Both the position numbers and the translations under genes were made by a program. Below, one piece after another: positions 17,811 through 30,089 of a DNA stretch of 64,000 bases. Location of the stretch: contig NC_060890.1 in assembly GCF_014805685.1 (NCBI RefSeq), positions 17,888,000 to 17,951,999 of the forward strand, written 5' to 3'. The first letter of the stretch is position 1, and each line of letters begins with the position of its first letter. The DNA comes from Silurus meridionalis (Eukaryota > Chordata > Actinopteri > Siluriformes > Siluridae). The notes beneath the pieces are model-generated. The model saw only the letters and a list, made by a program, of their open reading frames with translations, was not told the DNA's origin and did no database searches.

Positions 17811-17832
17811 AATGCTACTTTCCAATAAGAAA
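17701..17832. repeat. imperfect palindrome with a TA-repeat core
   Basis: The left arm (TATTGGAAAGTA, then GCATTTTTTAT) is matched in reverse complement on the right (ATAAAAAATGC, then ACTTTCCAATA). About 60 bases of TA repeat separate the arms. The left arm holds a 7-base insertion between its two halves. It could be a small MITE relic or a palindrome formed by repair within the TA tract. Confidence 0.75.
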
Positions 17833-17942
17833 TACCCAGCATTAAATTGACCTATATAAAATGGGAGTAAAGTGTTTCAAGTTAATTCATCTGTAGCATC
17901 AGCATTAATTAAGGCACCTAAGTAAATCCATTTTTTTCTTAC

Positions 17943-17967
17943 CTTCTGCATATAGATCACAATCTGT
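17943..17967 (-). other. candidate 25-base exon (micro-exon)
   Basis: On the minus strand a strong pyrimidine tract and acceptor (TTTTTTTTCTCTTATTTCAG) is followed after 25 bases by a consensus donor (AAG then GTAAGA). No partner exon is identified. It could belong to a non-coding transcript, or be chance. Confidence 0.2.
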
Positions 17968-18480
17968 CTGAAATAAGAGAAAAAAAACAGTAGAGGTAGA
18001 AAAATAGACAAAGAGGGAGTGAAAAGAAATAAGCATGAGTAAAGGAGAGAAAAAATCAGTTATTTCCATAGCACAGATTCCTAGGTATATATAGCCTGGA
18101 ACAGTGTCTTCAGGGTTGGTCCACCCTGAGCCCGGCTGTATGGAGCCCCTGCTGCTCCAGATACACACATCCTGCTTGCTGAAGCCAAGACACGGTCAGT
18201 TGGAATAGCACAGAGTGGTCCTGAGAGTGGTCCTAACTGTACTGCGCAGAACTGAAATGCAGCAGTTTGCATGAATAATAAAAGGAAATATTCTAAACAT
18301 GTTAAACTGTGTAAATTGATTTTGGCATGGTTTCTGGCTAAATATATAACCTGAAAATAGTCGGTACCAAAGTTCCATCTACACGGGTTTGATCATGTGT
18401 ACTGTTACGGTTTTGTAGACCGCCCTCCTACTTGTTCATCGCTATTTTATCAGTCTGTCAATGCTATACTTTAATTATTC

Positions 18481-18680
18481 AGCGGCCTCCAGCAGATCAC
18501 TTGAAACCCATAACCCACATTCTATTTATACCTGACTTCAAAGAAGTACACAGTAAAATAGGGAGACCCAAGCCAACCTGGGCCCTGTCCAACACCTACT
18601 CCCCAGGCCCTGGTTGCTGGAAGCTTCAGTCTAGACGCTCAACTGTCCTCTTCCTACTCATGAGGAGGGAAAGGGGAAGG
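18481..18680 (+). other. candidate unassigned exon
   Basis: An acceptor-like TTAATTATTCAG at about 18470-18481 and a donor-like AAG then GTGAGG at about 18680 bracket some 200 bases that are open in one frame and less AT-rich than their surroundings. The translated segment shows no family I recognise. It may be an lncRNA exon or a chance pair of splice motifs. Confidence 0.15.
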
Positions 18681-18699
18681 TGAGGCCACATGCATACAG

Positions 18700-21600
18700 C
18701 TGTTTCGGTGACCAACTTAACTTCTGTCTACTGCATCTGTGATGATAATTCAGATTTTTCCCTGCAACAGTAGCTTTTGCAAGGTGGAAGAAACTAAAGA
18801 ACCAGGATGAAACCCATGCATTGAAGTTGTGGTACTGGATAATGTGAGAAAACGATAGAAAATATCTATCATTACAGACCATAGTGTATAAATATTAGGG
18901 GTGTCCTCGACTAGGGATTTACATAATCAGGTCAGATTAGTCAAGTCCTGCCTATAGTCGACTGAAAAACAAACATTAATTTACAGAATTAAATTAGAAC
19001 AAATATGCCTTTACAGAATCTCTGAGACATTGTTAACCATTTAAATCCCTGCCGCCAAACATGCTCCTGTGTCGGTCACGGATCAAAACTTTAATCTGTC
19101 ACAGGGGTGGTTGGATTTATTCATGCACTTAAAAAAATATTGATTAAAAGCTTATCTTTCACATTAACATCATAATACAATGTATATGAGCCTATTGAAG
19201 AAAATCGGTAATTGTGTAAAATCAGACATTAAGCACCCCACTTTTAACCCAAATGACATGATCCTTGTTTTATAGCACCTCTGAGATTGGCAGTCGAATC
19301 AGGCTCCTCCTATCGAAGCATCACATCTTCGACTATTTGTAGTCACACCCATTAATGTATATAAAAACAATATAAAAAACTAACAGAATAAGATTGGAAA
19401 GAAACAATTGACATATTTATAACGATTTTATTAATTTTTTTTTATATTAAGACAACGAAGCATAAGCCAAGAGCACCACGGGTGACAGCTACTGGTAGGA
19501 GAGAAAGACTTGATGCCCCTTCTGCCCCCAAACAGCACACTGTAACCGAAGTCAAAACAAAATAATACAACGAAGCAACTTAGTAACATAGCCAGGAAGC
19601 AGGGTTCATTAACTGTACATTGACAGAGAAAAAGAAAAAAAAGAGGCAGACAGAGAGAAGACATGAACAAAGAAAAGGGTGACTGATTACACTGTACAGT
19701 ATAATTCTTGGGCAGTGTAAAAAATAAAAACAAAGAAGAAAGAAAGAAAGAGAGTGAAATACCTGTGACTACATAGAGTGCATGAAGGGTCAATGAACAT
19801 ATGTTTTGAGGGGCTTTTTTGCAGTCAAATCAATAAGGTGGTGACAGACACTGGGCAGAGGGGAAAAAAGTGTCATCTGTATAACTTTCGATCATTGTCA
19901 AGTGCTGTTACTGTGGCATCCAGGCCACACCTCCACCTTCATTGCTCACCCCTTCTTCCCCTCAACGAAATGTGCATATACAGCATTAAAGTGACGAGTT
20001 CATGATGTTCAAGATCCATTGCCTTGCAATAAAGGACTTTCTTTCCATGTAAATAACTCAAATATAAATCAGTCACATGACCAGTCATTTATTGTACTTG
20101 TTGAGCATTACAACTCTCAACCTTCCTATCATTTATGTACAGAATCGTGCCTGATATTATTAAACAGGAAACTAGCTCTCCTATAATAAGTGTGCAGGAT
20201 TACTCATAAAATGGCTTGCCACGTCTCCCTTTAAGGAAAGAAAAGCTGCGGTGTTATCAAGTCAAAGATTTTTTCACTCTGGCTACTTTTTACCCACATG
20301 CTTGGGGTCATAAGACTAAACTCTTATTTTAATTAATAAAATGCTACCTCTGCTCACATATAGTTCAGAATCAAGTAAACAACCGGCCTCTAAATATCAG
20401 CGCCAACATCCGGGTCTTTTTCATCTCATCGTGAGCCTTTTTGGCGGCCTGAGTAAATGCAGGCCCCTCCGTGCAGCTTCTCTCGTTCTAAGCAGGAAGG
20501 CACGGAGTCAGACACCAGACAGCCTGAAAATACAAACACTAAACACTGTACATTAAACAGTGAGCAGGTGCAGGATGACCATTAAGGAAAACAATCTTGC
20601 CTAGCACAGAACCTAGTGGGATTCAAGCTTTTATTTTTTTTCCTGCACCACCCATATCAACTCTTTACCCCCTTTTAAACACATACATACACACTTTCTA
20701 TCTGATTCTACAACTTTCATACACAATGTTTATCTATGCAAAGGGACACTGGGCATCTCTTTAGCTGCAAGTTGTCAAAACATAAGATACTATGTTGACA
20801 TCTCCAGAGTTAATGTGGTAGTTTGAAGAAGAGAAAGGCACTTTTGCATGTCATACTACAGAAAGCCCATAAGCACCTTTTTTGAATCTTAAAATGTGGT
20901 TATTTGTATCTTTGAAATGTTTAACCTGTATATATTAACTGTACTTACTCAGAGAGGAAGATGCAGTAAGCCCATCACTTCCCTAGTCGATTATTTGGAT
21001 CTGCTACAGTCAAAGCCAAAACCTTTGGTCACTTTAATAGAAACTTTATATCATACACATTCATGACGCACTGTACCATTTTTCTCAGTTTCTCGCTCTC
21101 TCTTTCATTTCTTTTTTTTTTTTTCTTTAAACACGAACTGGACAATCCCCATTTCAAATGGAGAATTTTCCATTCCAACACTTCACTGCTATTAATTCTG
21201 TTACAGTTGCTATTATTAAAAATATTTAAAATCTGTATCAATATACTTTTATCCTGTACATCTGTCTAATAAAACTATGGAGGGAGAAAAAGGAGGTACA
21301 ACATGGCCAACGCTCCATCACGCTCCACAACCCAATCTCACCATCAACTACTGCCCTGATAAATGTACATACGTATCGAGTTACTGAGAGCGCCCTTGGA
21401 GCCGAACCAAGCGTGACACACCTTTACAGGCAGGCAGTTAGAGGGACAGCCAGCCCTCTCAAAAGACCACATTGTTCTCAGGTAAGCCTGTAGTCTGCCC
21501 CACTGCCATTCATTCCAGCTGAGGCAGTACGAATCAGGGAATCTCGCATATGCGCCATTTGTCAAACCGAAGATTTCACTGACAAATGGGATTTGACGTC

Positions 21601-23484
21601 TTGTCCTCCGAGAGCAAAAACCTCCCATTGTAGGGGATGATATGGGAAGATGTCTTGATCACGATTGATGGGGACATTGTTGTGCACCAGGAGCAGGTAG
21701 AGACAACTTAACACTAACTCTGCACCAGGAGTCTGAACTTAGCCAGGCAGTAGCAGACTTCTAGATCTACCTGAACCTTCACAGCAGACAGGGACAAAGT
21801 AAAGAAACAAATACACAGCCACAACAAACTCATGAGGAAAATCAATCCACTCTCTTATTTTCTTTGCTGCTGCATCATGCTGCAAGCACAATATTGATAT
21901 GCTGGAGCTACATTTCTAAAATTAGGAGGAAACGTTGCTTATACTGAATGTGTATTAATTGTATCAAAATATGGATCCATGACTGCCTGACCCAATCACA
22001 TTTTTAGGCTATGGGGAAAGTAAGAATGTGAGATCAGCACCATATATTCTAAGTTTAGGCCAATTAAATTAAAGCATCAAATGATTGACTTGCACCAAGC
22101 GCTAAAGTGGACCTCAGAGTCTACGAGAACTAGAATATATTATAAATCTGATAAATCTGTAATGTAATTCCATGCAATGGGATCGATAAAATGACCAGCC
22201 AAAATGCAGACCTCTAGTGCATTGTAGATTAGACAAGGTGAGCTTATAGAATCTGTGTATTTGTGTCTATCAACATAGAAATGTGTATATGCTTAACAAT
22301 GGTCCCAGTGTTGCAGGATTATATATTGCCTCTGCTGCTCCCACTAAGATAAGCACAGTTGAACTTAAGTGCCCTTTAACACACCCCTTCTCCCACGGCA
22401 CTGAATGTCTTTCAGGATTAAAGAAAAAAAAGAAAAACACTTACAATTTTCCCACTTCCTGTGCAATTAGTGTTAGGAATTAATGATTACAAAACATATT
22501 GATAGCAAAGGAACTTTCACACACAGAGTGACTATGTCTTTAGAAAACCAGGCACACTCGCATCACGTAACACAATTGACACTGTAGCCACATTACGCAT
22601 CATCGTCGTCAACATCACTTCGTGGAAGTGAAAAGAAGTAGAATGTCACAGAGAACTTCTGTTAAACCTTCTATAACAGCAGTCTGGACACATAGTACTA
22701 AACCAAGTCCATGTTTTACAGACTTCCTGCTCTTGTTGTCTGTGAATACTATAGATCCATTGTCCGTTTCCTGCACTTCAATGCCTGCTCAAATCTTCCC
22801 AAAAGGGTGAGCACAGAATGTAACCTTGGGACCACTAACAGAGCACCATGAATGCAAAGATTTTTAGGTAAACATAACTTGATCACAGCTCCGCCCATGG
22901 CACACCGCCTTGATAATGTCCATGATACGACTTTAAAGGTGGTCTTTTATTATTTCCAATGCATTTTTAATATAGGAGGTGAAGGGCTGCACAATTTCAT
23001 CTTAGTATATGAAAAAAGATTAAAAAGAGTGAAGAGAGTAAAAGCTTGTAGCTAAGCAGTGAGAGAATGGAGGCGTCTGAGTGTACTTAGAAGGAGACTC
23101 CTCTTCTGTGAAGCAGTGAGAGGCTGGGATATGTGGGGTGTGAAGGTAAAAGGCTCCCACTGTTTCAGTCCAAATTGATGTCTCTACTGGAGGCTGCTGT
23201 AGCTCTAAGTGTATTTGTTTTGAGTAATAATAAGCAAACAAAAACCCCAGAAGCTTATATATCGGGTTTCAGGCCGCTTTGCACGCCTCCTGCATTTACT
23301 ACCCTTCACCTCAAAAGCCTTTTCCTACAAAAATAATTTTTACTCCATTCCTTTCCTGCAAAGTGCTAAATGAACTACTCTTCACAAAGAAAACCCCCAG
23401 CCCCTGTTGCTCGGTACACAGTTTAAACCCCCCACCCCCAAAACCGAAATCCCTTTCTTAGTTGATTAGGAGTAGTGCTCTGTT
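18700..23484 (-). other. socs5: socs5 3' UTR and downstream region
   Basis: This stretch follows the socs5 stop codon and holds no coding exon I can support. SOCS5 messages have long 3' UTRs. Reverse-strand AATAAA signals occur near 22945, 20630, 20088 and 19425, so a UTR of roughly 0.5-4 kb is possible. Without transcript data its end is open. Confidence 0.4.
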
Positions 23485-25056
23485 TCACTTGGCTTTGAGC
23501 AGCTCTCGCTCCAGCCAGCGCACCCGCACTCTCTGCTTATAATGATACTCCCTGAGGTAGTCCTGCAGTGCTGGTGGTAACGGTAGTGCTGCAATGCCAT
23601 CATAGGTGGTCCCACGACAGATGACTGCCCGAGCCAGGCTTTGCAGGCCGAACGGAAAAGTCCGGTGAAGGGGCAAGGTGAGCAGAGGCTCAAAGAACAT
23701 GCAGGCGCTGGGGTCCTTGTAGTGCTCCAGCAGTGCGGTCACTGTGGCTGCATGGAACACACAGGGGTCGTGGGCATCAAAGCTGAAGTTGTGGTTCCAC
23801 TGTTCGATGCGTGCATGCAAAGACCGACCATAACGGCGAAAACTAACAGAAAACAGGTAGTCCTCCTGGGCAGAGTCGCGCAACAGAAAGGTGCCCTCTG
23901 GCCGACCATCGAGCAAAGCCTCAGCCTCGTAGCGGTCCATTACGCCCCAGTAGCAGGGTAAAGCTGTGATCTGCATCAGGTCCGGCACTAGGCAGTGGAT
24001 GTAGTCAATCTGTGTGTGCACTTTCCATGGCCCTTGCTGCTTGCCACCCAGGAGGCCCTCTGCTGAATTATGGCGCTGCTTGGGACGGCGAGCCTGCAAA
24101 CAAAGAGTGGTAGTGTCTTCATCTTCAGAGTCACAGTCGGCTGCTGTGGCTCCTCGACTCTCACCCAAGGCCTCCCCCATCCCAGGAGCTAGTTTCGGTC
24201 CCAGCTTGTAGACTGTAGCTAGTGGAGCTGAAATAGCTTCTACAGTGTGTATCTGAGCATCAGGTGGTGGATCCACACCCTCTTCTATACTGAGCCTTCG
24301 TCGCTCACGTAGACGTTCCTCTTCATCCTCTGGAGATGCACAGGCACCACTAGAGTCTGTGGAGCAGTCCACTGCTGAAGCTGTAACAGGGGCCGTATGC
24401 TGTTTGATGAGGTGCCATTTACGAGCAAGATCAGACCCAGGAGGAAAGGGGCATGTGTCCAGCATTAGCTCCGTGATCTGGATCTTACGCTTTGGCATCC
24501 GTGAGTGGGTGCCACGTGATGACAGGCGCAGAGGTAGGCACAAGCCCATTGTTTCATGGAGTTGCTGGCGCAGTGAGCGTTGCACTCCTGGGTCTGGTTC
24601 ATCTCTGCTGCTATTTGTTAGGTGTCTTCGGCGGGAACGGCCACTCCGTCGGTCTGTGGTCTCCAGGGAACTCTGTGCCTTGGTGGAGCACGAGTGCCTC
24701 TTCTTGCCACTCCAAGGTGCGTGGCGTGAATAAGAGTCTCTGCGGGCACCCAGCGGAGCACATAGATCTTCACTGTCCTGCTCAACTGTGATCTCCAGTA
24801 TCTGAGGCACATCTGCAACGCAGTTATGACCTCGATGTACCATGCTGCCATTAACCCTACGTGACACTACAGCATGTGTCAACAGGCTGTTTGGAGGACT
24901 AGCGAGTTCCTGTGTGCTCTCTCCTTGGATCTGGTCCACACTCTGACGAAATGTATCGGTCTGCAGCTGTGTTTCCCCACGGGAACTTCCATCTGGGTGG
25001 AGCAGAGACTGACATCCCCTCTTCAGGTTGCTCCACACCTTGCCTACCTTCTCCAT
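23485..25056 (-). CDS. socs5: suppressor of cytokine signalling 5 (single coding exon)
   Basis: SOCS5 is an adaptor of an elongin B/C-cullin 5 ubiquitin ligase that dampens cytokine (JAK/STAT, IL-4) and EGF receptor signalling. The protein has 523 residues from the ATG at 25054-25056, close to the human 536, and begins [12 protein letters not shown] like the mammalian one. Visible are the conserved N-terminal stretch [19 protein letters not shown], the region ending [25 protein letters not shown] in the JAK-interacting part, [16 protein letters not shown], an SH2 domain from about residue 369 ([14 protein letters not shown]) with phosphotyrosine-binding Arg393 in FLLRD, and a C-terminal SOCS box from about 470 with a BC-box (SLARAVICR) and an LPLP cullin-box motif. 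The frame stays open 33 bases further upstream, but an acceptor (TCTCTTCACAG, ending at 25076) lies there, so those codons are mostly intron. SOCS4 is shorter (440 in human) and less alike. Confidence 0.96.
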   Translation of the reverse strand: MEKVGKVWSNLKRGCQSLLHPDGSSRGETQLQTDTFRQSVDQIQGESTQELASPPNSLLTHAVVSRRVNGSMVHRGHNCVADVPQILEITVEQDSEDLCAPLGARRDSYSRHAPWSGKKRHSCSTKAQSSLETTDRRSGRSRRRHLTNSSRDEPDPGVQRSLRQQLHETMGLCLPLRLSSRGTHSRMPKRKIQITELMLDTCPFPPGSDLARKWHLIKQHTAPVTASAVDCSTDSSGACASPEDEEERLRERRRLSIEEGVDPPPDAQIHTVEAISAPLATVYKLGPKLAPGMGEALGESRGATAADCDSEDEDTTTLCLQARRPKQRHNSAEGLLGGKQQGPWKVHTQIDYIHCLVPDLMQITALPCYWGVMDRYEAEALLDGRPEGTFLLRDSAQEDYLFSVSFRRYGRSLHARIEQWNHNFSFDAHDPCVFHAATVTALLEHYKDPSACMFFEPLLTLPLHRTFPFGLQSLARAVICRGTTYDGIAALPLPPALQDYLREYHYKQRVRVRWLERELLKAK

Positions 25057-25075
25057 GAGGTGGGGGCACCTGAAC
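25057..25075 (-). other. socs5: socs5 5' UTR end and splice acceptor of coding exon
   Basis: On the minus strand TCTCTTCACAG ends at 25076; 19 bases of leader then precede the ATG. This border fixes the start codon and shows the message has at least one upstream non-coding exon. Confidence 0.8.
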
Positions 25076-27129
25076 CTGTGAAGAGACACAAAGAAAGAGC
25101 AACAATGTATTATTTTAAGACCACAACCACAAAATATGCTGTTAAAAAAACTAAAGGACTGCTTATTAAATCAACCAAGCATGAAGAGTGTGTTGAGTAT
25201 TTGCGAGTTTTAAGTATAAGTGAGTTTTGAGATCCGTGTGAGCTCAAGACTGTTAAGTAGCCGAGTGATTTAAATGTTGCCAGGCAGAGTTGCAGGGACA
25301 CAAGTCCAGTGCTAAAAATGAAGCCATGGACACACTCCCAGTCGACTTGCTGCCACAGGCAGAGTTACAATGGCAGTATGAGCCGGTCTCTTACTGACCA
25401 GGCATAGTACACAGCAGCAATAAACTAATGAACCATGAATCTACAATCAGATACAACGTGGATGTGATTCAACATGTTTTTGCAACTAATTTTACTCTAA
25501 AATGGACCACTGACATGAAAATTATGTGACATGACATCTTCCGAATTTCTGATCTCCAACTAGGACTGCATGGTAAAAATCAAAAGACTTAGTTTTACAA
25601 ACTCCAGATCGTCGAGTCGTTCTCACAATCGTCTTACTTCAGGTCCGTGCAGTAATAATACTGAATGAAACAAGTGCACAAGCACATACAATGGCACAAC
25701 CTTTCTTTTTGTTGTTGTAAGTACGGATAAGGTGAAGCCTGAGCTTTGAATCTTCCAACTGCAAATGGTGCATGGACTGACCCTGCTGAACTTTTCTCTT
25801 CTGAGGAGGATGAACTTTTCTACAGTTCTGTTTTGAAACATACGAACCAAACGCAAATTATGAAACTTTCACAATCAGCCATTCAATTGTATCTTGAAGC
25901 AAGAGTTGTATAAAATTCTTACTTAATACATGAACAAATGGTTTATATCTAATGGTAAATAGTAGCATGATTTTGCAGCTAAATATTCAGTAATTTACCC
26001 TAAAACAAATATATGACATTCTTCATGGATTAAACAGTAATTAAGGTGATTTAATGTTGCTAACATATACAAAGGCTAAATTCTTTTTCCCCTCAATTCT
26101 CATGTGAAGGTCCACATAAAATGGAATATGTGTAGAAACGGTATGCTTTGGCTTCTAAATACTGACTACTCCATTTAAAGTGTTTATGCACATGCATTCT
26201 GCAATCGAATTTTCTATAAACAATTTTAAGATGGGAATTTGAAAAAATATTTCCTCAAAAGTGTGTGTGTGTATCTATATATGTATGTATGTATGTATGT
26301 ATAATTTCAGAATAATCCATAATTCTGGGTGGTCAATCTTCAGTTAGAAACCATGCGAAAAATGGGGAAAGTTCTGCTGAATAGGAAGTACAAGTCTATT
26401 AAAGTCTTCAAAAGTTTAGAAGACCACTATGATTTGTAAAACAGAGCGATTTTAGGCCAATAAACATCAGCTGGATATTTTGAAACCACTTAAGAACACA
26501 AAGCATGGTCATAAATCCATGCTCGAATCTGATTGTGAGTCAAAGGCATATTCTAATGTCTGGCAAATTCAGCACTCAAACACTGCAAGTTGGGACATAA
26601 ATAAATAAGTAGGCCTTTGTTTATATAACACAGAGTTCTGCAATGGCAGCTGGATTCGGTGCAATTTCACTGCGAAACTGAGAAAAGCAAATCAAGTCTG
26701 TAACCCACTCCTTAAAAGAAGACAGCAGTAAGTATGGCCTTGAAGCAGGTGTGTGTTTTCATTTTTTTTTTTTTAAGAAAAAGATTTTAAACTTAAACAA
26801 GCTGCAATTATCCCACTTAACCATCTCATTTTACCACAATCTAAACCATGTAGTACCAGTCTCCTATATGCATATAGTGTAATAGCAGGGTACATTTTCC
26901 AAAGAAACATTCATGTTTGAAAAGGCCCTTAAAGCTAAAGATGTAACCACTGTCTTTTGTTTAGCTTAGCATCAATGGAGACTGTTAAATGGCATTAAAT
27001 GACAATATAACAAGGTATCTGCTATGTGACGCATAGCCAAGAATATGCGCAAAGAATCATTAGTTTCCACTAACTAATGTTAAATCATTCGTCAGTTTAA
27101 GAAATTAAAATGATTGTACGTGTATACAT

Positions 27130-27595
27130 TTCAGAAATTGTATAAAAGCATCCCTGTATTTAGCACCAGCTATTTTATATTATGATCACATTATACAATT
27201 TTTACTTGCTGTTTTGCCTCTTGCTGTTTTTGCACAACATTGTGTTTATGTTTTCAAATACACTCTTGTTTACGGTTCTCTTTTGCACATTGTATAACAT
27301 ATACAGTAGGTTTACTAGTTGGCGCTATTGTGTGTATCTGTCCCACACTATCTTGTATTGTGTGTTTACACTGTCTTGTCTTGCATTGTTTGCACTAGGT
27401 TGCACACGATGCACTTTATGTGGCTAAGACAATTTACTTTAGTCCGCAGCTCTGTGTTCTGTACGTATCTCCCTGTTGTGTCTATGTTGGTTTATGTAGC
27501 ACCAGGGTTCTGGGGGAAACGTTGTTTTATTTTACTGTGTACTGCGTCAGCAATATATGATTGAAATGACAATAAAGGCTTCTTGACTTGAAGCA
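27130..27595 (+). repeat. non-LTR retroelement 3' end
   Basis: A pyrimidine-rich stretch full of TTTTGCAC and TTGCACT words leads to AGCACCAGGGTTCTGGGGGA, AACGTTGTTTTATTTTACTG, and the terminal GAAATGACAATAAAGGCT followed by TTGACTTGA. This is a well-known terminal sequence of a fish non-LTR family. No reverse transcriptase frame remains. Confidence 0.65.
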
Positions 27596-27954
27596 GGTTC
27601 TGCTAGCATTATTGCAGAACTTTGTCACATGCACTTTAACCGCCATTTAAGTCATTTCATACATGGATAACGAGTTTAAAGACTAAATGACAAAACAAGA
27701 CATAATTCTACCCGCATTATGCAAATTAAAGTCAATTGCAGATAGATGGGCACATTCATACCGTCCTTAGTATATTTTCAACTGTTTTAAGCCTTATTCG
27801 GATACGTTTCCCATAAAGAAACGGTCCGTTTTTTGTAGCTTTTTAAAAACATTTTGTTGAACAAAGGATGTCCGATCTGTCCATTTAAATCGAAAGGATA
27901 CAGATAGCCCCCTGTTCTAAGAACTAACATTTATCTCTTTTCTTTGCGCCACAG

Positions 27955-28078
27955 TAGTTGAGGGTTAAAGGCCTTGCTTAAGGGCTCAGTAATGACAGCT
28001 CAGTGGTGCTGAGGTTTTGAATGTAAAAGACCGTGATTAAAAGTCTAACGTCTTACCCACTGAGCCGCCACTGCCCTA
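27955..28078 (-). repeat. SINE copy, minus strand, decayed
   Basis: Read on the minus strand it gives GGCAGTGGCGGCTCAGTGG at the head, a degenerate B-box and TTAAGCAAGGCCTTTAACC in the body, the same order as the other SINE copies here. Confidence 0.65.
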
Positions 28079-29169
28079 ATCAGATTCTTTCAAATGTTGC
28101 CATATCCAGGTGAATAGCACAATGCTTGTTTCTGTCTCACAAGGACATTCGTTTGGAATATTTGGATGCTACAGGAACTGTAAACTATTTTTACAATGTT
28201 TGCTGGAAGTTCTGCAATCTACTAATTATTTTTCATGATATACCAGTTAAATTAAATATCAAGACCTACTACAAACAGGATAATAACGGTTGGATCCTAC
28301 TACACATGGCTTGGGGTTTTCTTTTTACCCATGTACATCATACCTTTAATTAAAGACACACATACCCAAATAGACAGAGAATAGCTGGATCCTAAATGGA
28401 ATCCCATGTGAAAAGACAATTCTCTGCTTAGGGATACAGTCAGTGTTGAATCATGCCCAATATTACTAAAAGTTTCCAGCCATGATGTTTTCCTTCTCAT
28501 GCATGCAGCACCAAGGGGCTCTTGATTGGTTGTACCCTTGTGTGGCAGGGGACAAACCAGCACCCCCAAGGACAAACAAAATATATTTGGCACAAAAAGT
28601 GGTGCGAGATCGCACATAGTGCCTAATGGTGGCAACATTTATAGCAATATACTCTCGGGTCAGATTCTGGCAAGAATCTGCTTTGTTTCATCAATAAACA
28701 CAGCTCAGAACCACAGCAATCTGACGGTCGTGGCAAATTAACTATAAATCTTCCCATAGTCTGCCAACAAACACACAATTATCCGGTTTACCCACCAACT
28801 GCTTTAAAGAAACACATTAAAATACTTAAGGATTTTGTTTTTTTTTTTAAATCGTTTGAGGCCAAATGTTTCCCAAATAATAATCGAAACATGGACGTGC
28901 AAAGAGTCAATCAGATCGCCTTTTAAAGTTTAAAGCCAGAAATATTTACAAAAGATAACGGACCTGCTCTGCCCCATGGACAGTAAATCAGAGGCTAGCA
29001 GAAATAGAAGAGAAGCAGACGAGAAGCTTTTTTTGTCCCCTTTTTTTTTTTTTTTTTTTTATATAAAGATAAATGTTGAGCATGCTAATAGGTTACCCAG
29101 TTTGAGTCACCAAAAACCACAATCTGTGCTATAATTATATGTAAAATATTTTATTTTAAAAATGAACAA

Positions 29170-29640
29170 CTCATCTGGAGTTTGCTAGTGTATCAAAAAC
29201 ACATTTATAGAAGATTGTGGACACCTGATCAATCAAACTTGAGTGCTTGCTGAACATTTTGTTGTCCTTTTTTCCTATTCTAATTAATACTCTTCTGGAA
29301 AGACTTTGTGGTCTAGATTTGTACTCAGAAACAAAAGCATTAGTGAGGTTGGGCAGTGATATAGAGAGAAAAAGTCTGGGACGCAGTCTGCATTCCAGTT
29401 TGTCATAAAGGTGTTCAGCGAGGTTGAGGCCAGGATTCTGTGCAGGCCAGTAGAGATCCACCACACCAAAATTGGCAAACCATGACTTCATGGACCTTGT
29501 TTTGCACTCAGAGGAATTGAGATGCTGGACCAGGTTTGGGCCTCTTAGTTCTAGTGAAGACATATTGTAATTCTATTGCATACAAAGTACCTAGAATGTG
29601 AGACATCAGGTTCTGACCCACCAATACACTTTTAAGCTGT
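29170..29640 (-). mobile_element. Tc1-like transposase relic, minus strand
   Basis: The minus-strand frame at 29171-29563 retains the C-terminal half of a Tc1-type DDE transposase: LVQHLNSSECKTRSMKSW, then FGVVDLYWPAQNPGLNLAEH, then LPNLTNAF. The terminal word TGTGGACACCTGATCA lies at about 29217. The second catalytic-domain copy is substituted and the N-terminal DNA-binding part is absent, so it is inactive. Confidence 0.85.
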
Positions 29641-30089
29641 TTCTTGTGGAAATACATTAAGAAATGTATATTAACCGTTGAATATTAAATGTTAATATCA
29701 CATAGGCAATGGATTTATAGCAATAAATAAGTAATAAAGCTGAACAATAATCAATTTCTTCCTGAGATACCATTAAACAAATCAACCACTATTCAGTAAT
29801 GTTGTACCCTGTAAGTATTTACGATAGAAAATCAGTTTATTAAACTTCAGTCCAAAATGACTCGCGTGCCATTTAATTGAAAATGGGCCACAACATAAAC
29901 CGATTGTGTGTACAAAAGTAAAAACTGTGCACTCAGTAATGAAAAATAAATTAAATGCATAAACATTCCAGTGAGAATTGAGAGGAAAATAACTAAATCA
30001 CAGCCTGTGCTAATAAATGGAAAACCTGAGGGTGTGATTTCATATTGATAACCATCTCAAAATCAGGATTGTATAATCACATCCATCTA

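Noticed and set aside
23641..24791. Plus-strand frames of 99-124 codons opposite socs5
   Set aside because: Shadows of the socs5 coding strand.
23485..25056. Assignment as SOCS4
   Set aside because: Length, the N-terminal MEKVGK start and the [12 protein letters not shown] region fit SOCS5, and so do the neighbours cript, pigf and calm.
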